Below are positions 5,061 to 6,551 of a stretch of 6,551 bases of DNA, in pieces. The notes beneath the pieces are model-generated. The model was given only the letters and a program-made list of their open reading frames with translations. It did no database searches and was not told the origin of the DNA. This DNA comes from an uncultured Shinella sp. (GTDB lineage Bacteria > Pseudomonadota > Alphaproteobacteria > Rhizobiales > Rhizobiaceae): the NCBI GenBank assembly GCA_946481465.1, contig CAMLOC010000215.1:1-6551 (forward strand). Reading direction: 5' to 3'. The number at the start of each line of letters is the position of its first letter. Position 1 is the first letter of the stretch. Both the position numbers and the translations under genes were made by a program.

Positions 5061-5864
5061 ATGAGCGGGTTCTTCACCGCCATCGTCGAAGCGGTATCTG
5101 CATTTCTCGGGATCATCGATCCCCTCTGCGGGCCGGTCGGCGTCTTCAATCTTTTTGCGGGCGACACGCTGCTCGCCTGCGGCGATGCCGGATGGGGCGA
5201 CGAGATCGCCTTCGGCTTCCTGGTGACGGCGAGCCTTGCCGTCGCCACCCTGCCCGTCGGCCTCCTCATGGGCTTCTTCATCGCGCTGGCCAAGCAGTCG
5301 GAAGAGAAGTCGCTGCGCCTGTCGGCCAATATCTACACGACGCTCTTTCGCGGCCTGCCGGAGCTTCTGACGCTCTTCATCGTCTATTACGGCCTGCAGA
5401 TCCTCGTGCAGAACCTCGCGAGCGCCGTCGGCTATGACGGCGCGGTCGAGATCAACGCCTTCTTCGCCGGCATGATCGCGCTCGGCGTCGTCTTCTCCGC
5501 CTATTGCTCGGAAGTGCTCTTGTCGGCCTTCAAGGCCATTCCGCGCGGCCAGTACGAGGCGGGCTATGCGCTCGGCCTGCATCACGGCCGCACCATGCGC
5601 CTCATCGTGCTGCCGCAGCTCATCCGCGTCGCCCTGCCGGGCCTTGGCAATCTGTGGATGGCGCTGCTGAAGGACACGGCGCTCGTCTCGGTCATCGGCC
5701 TGCCGGATATCCTGCGCCAGACGGGCGTCGCCGCGCGCGTGACGAAGGAAGCCTTCGAGTTCTACGCCATCGCCTGCCTGCTCTTCCTCATCCTCGCCTT
5801 CCTCTCCTCGCTGGTCTTCTCGGCGATCGAAGGCTGGACCAAGCGTTCGGAGGTCGCGCGATGA
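5061..5864 (+). CDS. Amino-acid ABC transporter permease (HisQ type)
   Basis: This is one of two inner-membrane channel subunits of the polar amino-acid importer whose binding protein is encoded just upstream. The product has 267 residues and about five membrane helices: near 49-76, 95-118, 132-158, 193-216 and 232-255. The cytoplasmic EAA loop that docks on the ATPase is EAGYALG (166-172), with the trailing LP at 184-185, as expected. FRGLPELL is the permease family's conserved FRGxPxL motif. It carries about 46 extra residues before the first family helix (typical HisQ is about 230 residues); these include two Cys (23, 40) and ...GWGDE. Such a head also occurs in rhizobial relatives as I recall them. 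The start has only a poor ribosome site (GGGGG, 5046-5050, 10 bases away); no in-frame alternative start lies nearby. The stop overlaps the next gene by ATGA. Confidence 0.92.
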   Translation: MSGFFTAIVEAVSAFLGIIDPLCGPVGVFNLFAGDTLLACGDAGWGDEIAFGFLVTASLAVATLPVGLLMGFFIALAKQSEEKSLRLSANIYTTLFRGLPELLTLFIVYYGLQILVQNLASAVGYDGAVEINAFFAGMIALGVVFSAYCSEVLLSAFKAIPRGQYEAGYALGLHHGRTMRLIVLPQLIRVALPGLGNLWMALLKDTALVSVIGLPDILRQTGVAARVTKEAFEFYAIACLLFLILAFLSSLVFSAIEGWTKRSEVAR

Positions 5865-6551
5865 GTTTCGTCACCACCCTCATCCCGCCGCAGGCCCCGC
5901 CGGAAGCCCCGCCAAAACCCTTCACCGCCGGCCGCTTCTTCGGCAATATCTTCATGGGCGTCTGGCTGGCGCTCACCGTCGGCGTCTTCCTGATGATCGT
6001 CGGCGGCTGGGATCCGGAAAAATTCTCGAAATACGGCCCGAGCTACCTTTCCGGCCTTGGCGTGACGCTGCTGCTCGTCATCTGCTCCGTCGTGCTCGGC
6101 GGCCTCATCTCGCTGCCGCTCGCCTTCGCGCGCATGTCGAAGAACAAGGTCCTGTCCTGGATCGCCTACGGCTACGTCTATTTCTTCCGCGGCACGCCGC
6201 TCCTGACGCAGCTCTTCCTCGTCTATTACGGCCTCGGCAGCTTTTCCGCCGAACTCAAGGCCTGGGGCCTGTGGTGGTTCTTCCGCGACGCCTGGAACTG
6301 CGCGCTCCTCACCTTCACGCTCAACACCGCCGCCTACCAGGCCGAGATTCTGCGCGGGGCGATCGAGAGCGTGCCGCGCGGCCAGCACGAGGGCGCCGCC
6401 GCCCTCGGCCTGCCGAAGAAGATCGCCTTCTTCAAGATCATCCTGCCGCAGGCGCTGATCGTGGCACTGCGCCCCTACGGCAACGAGATCATCCTGATGA
6501 TCAAGGGCTCGGCCATTGTCGCCATCGTCACGGTGCTTGACCTGATGGGCG
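5861..6551 (+). CDS. Amino-acid ABC transporter permease (HisM type), 5' part
   Basis: This is the second channel subunit of the importer and runs off the right edge; 230 residues are visible. The ATG lies in the ATGA overlap with the stop of the first permease, so the two are translationally coupled, as expected for subunits made one to one. A proline-rich N-terminal tail (about residues 8-20) precedes the first hydrophobic helix (26-49). Further helices lie at about 62-89, 100-125, 145-167 and 208-230. FRGTPLL (109-115) is the HisM/HisQ FRGTPLL motif. The EAA loop here reads EGAAALG (177-183), with LPQA following. HisM of enteric bacteria is about 238 residues, so this protein is longer because of its N-terminal extension. 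The ATP-binding subunit is expected next but is outside the window. Confidence 0.92.
   Translation, partial: MSFVTTLIPPQAPPEAPPKPFTAGRFFGNIFMGVWLALTVGVFLMIVGGWDPEKFSKYGPSYLSGLGVTLLLVICSVVLGGLISLPLAFARMSKNKVLSWIAYGYVYFFRGTPLLTQLFLVYYGLGSFSAELKAWGLWWFFRDAWNCALLTFTLNTAAYQAEILRGAIESVPRGQHEGAAALGLPKKIAFFKIILPQALIVALRPYGNEIILMIKGSAIVAIVTVLDLMG

Noticed and set aside
4091..5329. 412-codon minus-strand open frame across the binding-protein and permease genes
   Set aside because: It is antisense to two genes with clear family motifs and crosses their intergenic gap. It has no recognisable domain and an Arg/Gly/Asp-rich composition typical of high-GC shadows.

Overview
The window is high-GC DNA that reads like the chromosome of a Rhizobiaceae-type alphaproteobacterium (Rhizobium, Sinorhizobium/Ensifer, Shinella and relatives). 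This placement rests on the strong C/G third-position preference, the mobA-mobB pair, the form of the amino-acid ABC operon, and a mosaic palindromic intergenic element of the kind common in rhizobial genomes. It is an inference from sequence style and is not a species call.

Layout, left to right. (1) The 3' end of an EamA/DMT-family membrane transporter (1-389, +). (2) A two-gene molybdenum-cofactor unit, mobA (454-1089, +) and mobB (1086-1607, +), overlapping by ATGA. MobA attaches GMP to molybdopterin to give MGD; MobB is the GTP-binding partner. (3) A 177-bp convergent intergenic region holding an 11-bp-stem bidirectional terminator and a 79-bp element that can fold completely into a cloverleaf of four 7-bp stems. 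(4) A large minus-strand gene (1785-3761) for a secreted OmpA-family protein. It has a signal peptide, a charged Arg/Glu/Gln helix of about 190 residues built partly from 50-residue repeats, a beta-rich middle region and a C-terminal peptidoglycan-binding OmpA domain. (5) A 347-bp divergent intergenic region with promoter-like boxes, a tandem direct repeat and a strong leader hairpin. (6) The start of a polar/basic amino-acid ABC transporter operon (+): a periplasmic binding protein of the HisJ/ArgT type (4109-4891), a HisQ-type permease (5061-5864) and a HisM-type permease (5861 to beyond the right edge). The ATPase is presumably past the right edge.

How the pieces work together. The binding protein captures an amino acid in the periplasm and delivers it to the two-permease channel. 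Terminator-like hairpins between the binding-protein and permease genes would let the binding protein be made in excess, as is usual in such systems. A 14-nt motif sits just upstream of both the binding-protein and first permease starts, suggesting a shared leader signal or a duplicated leader. mobAB and the OmpA-family gene have no evident functional link to the transporter.

Nothing here amounts to a new defence or mobile system; most of the window is ordinary core-genome content. The parts worth a second look are the cloverleaf intergenic repeat, the very long charged-helix spacer in the OmpA-family protein, and the repeated cis-elements around the ABC operon.
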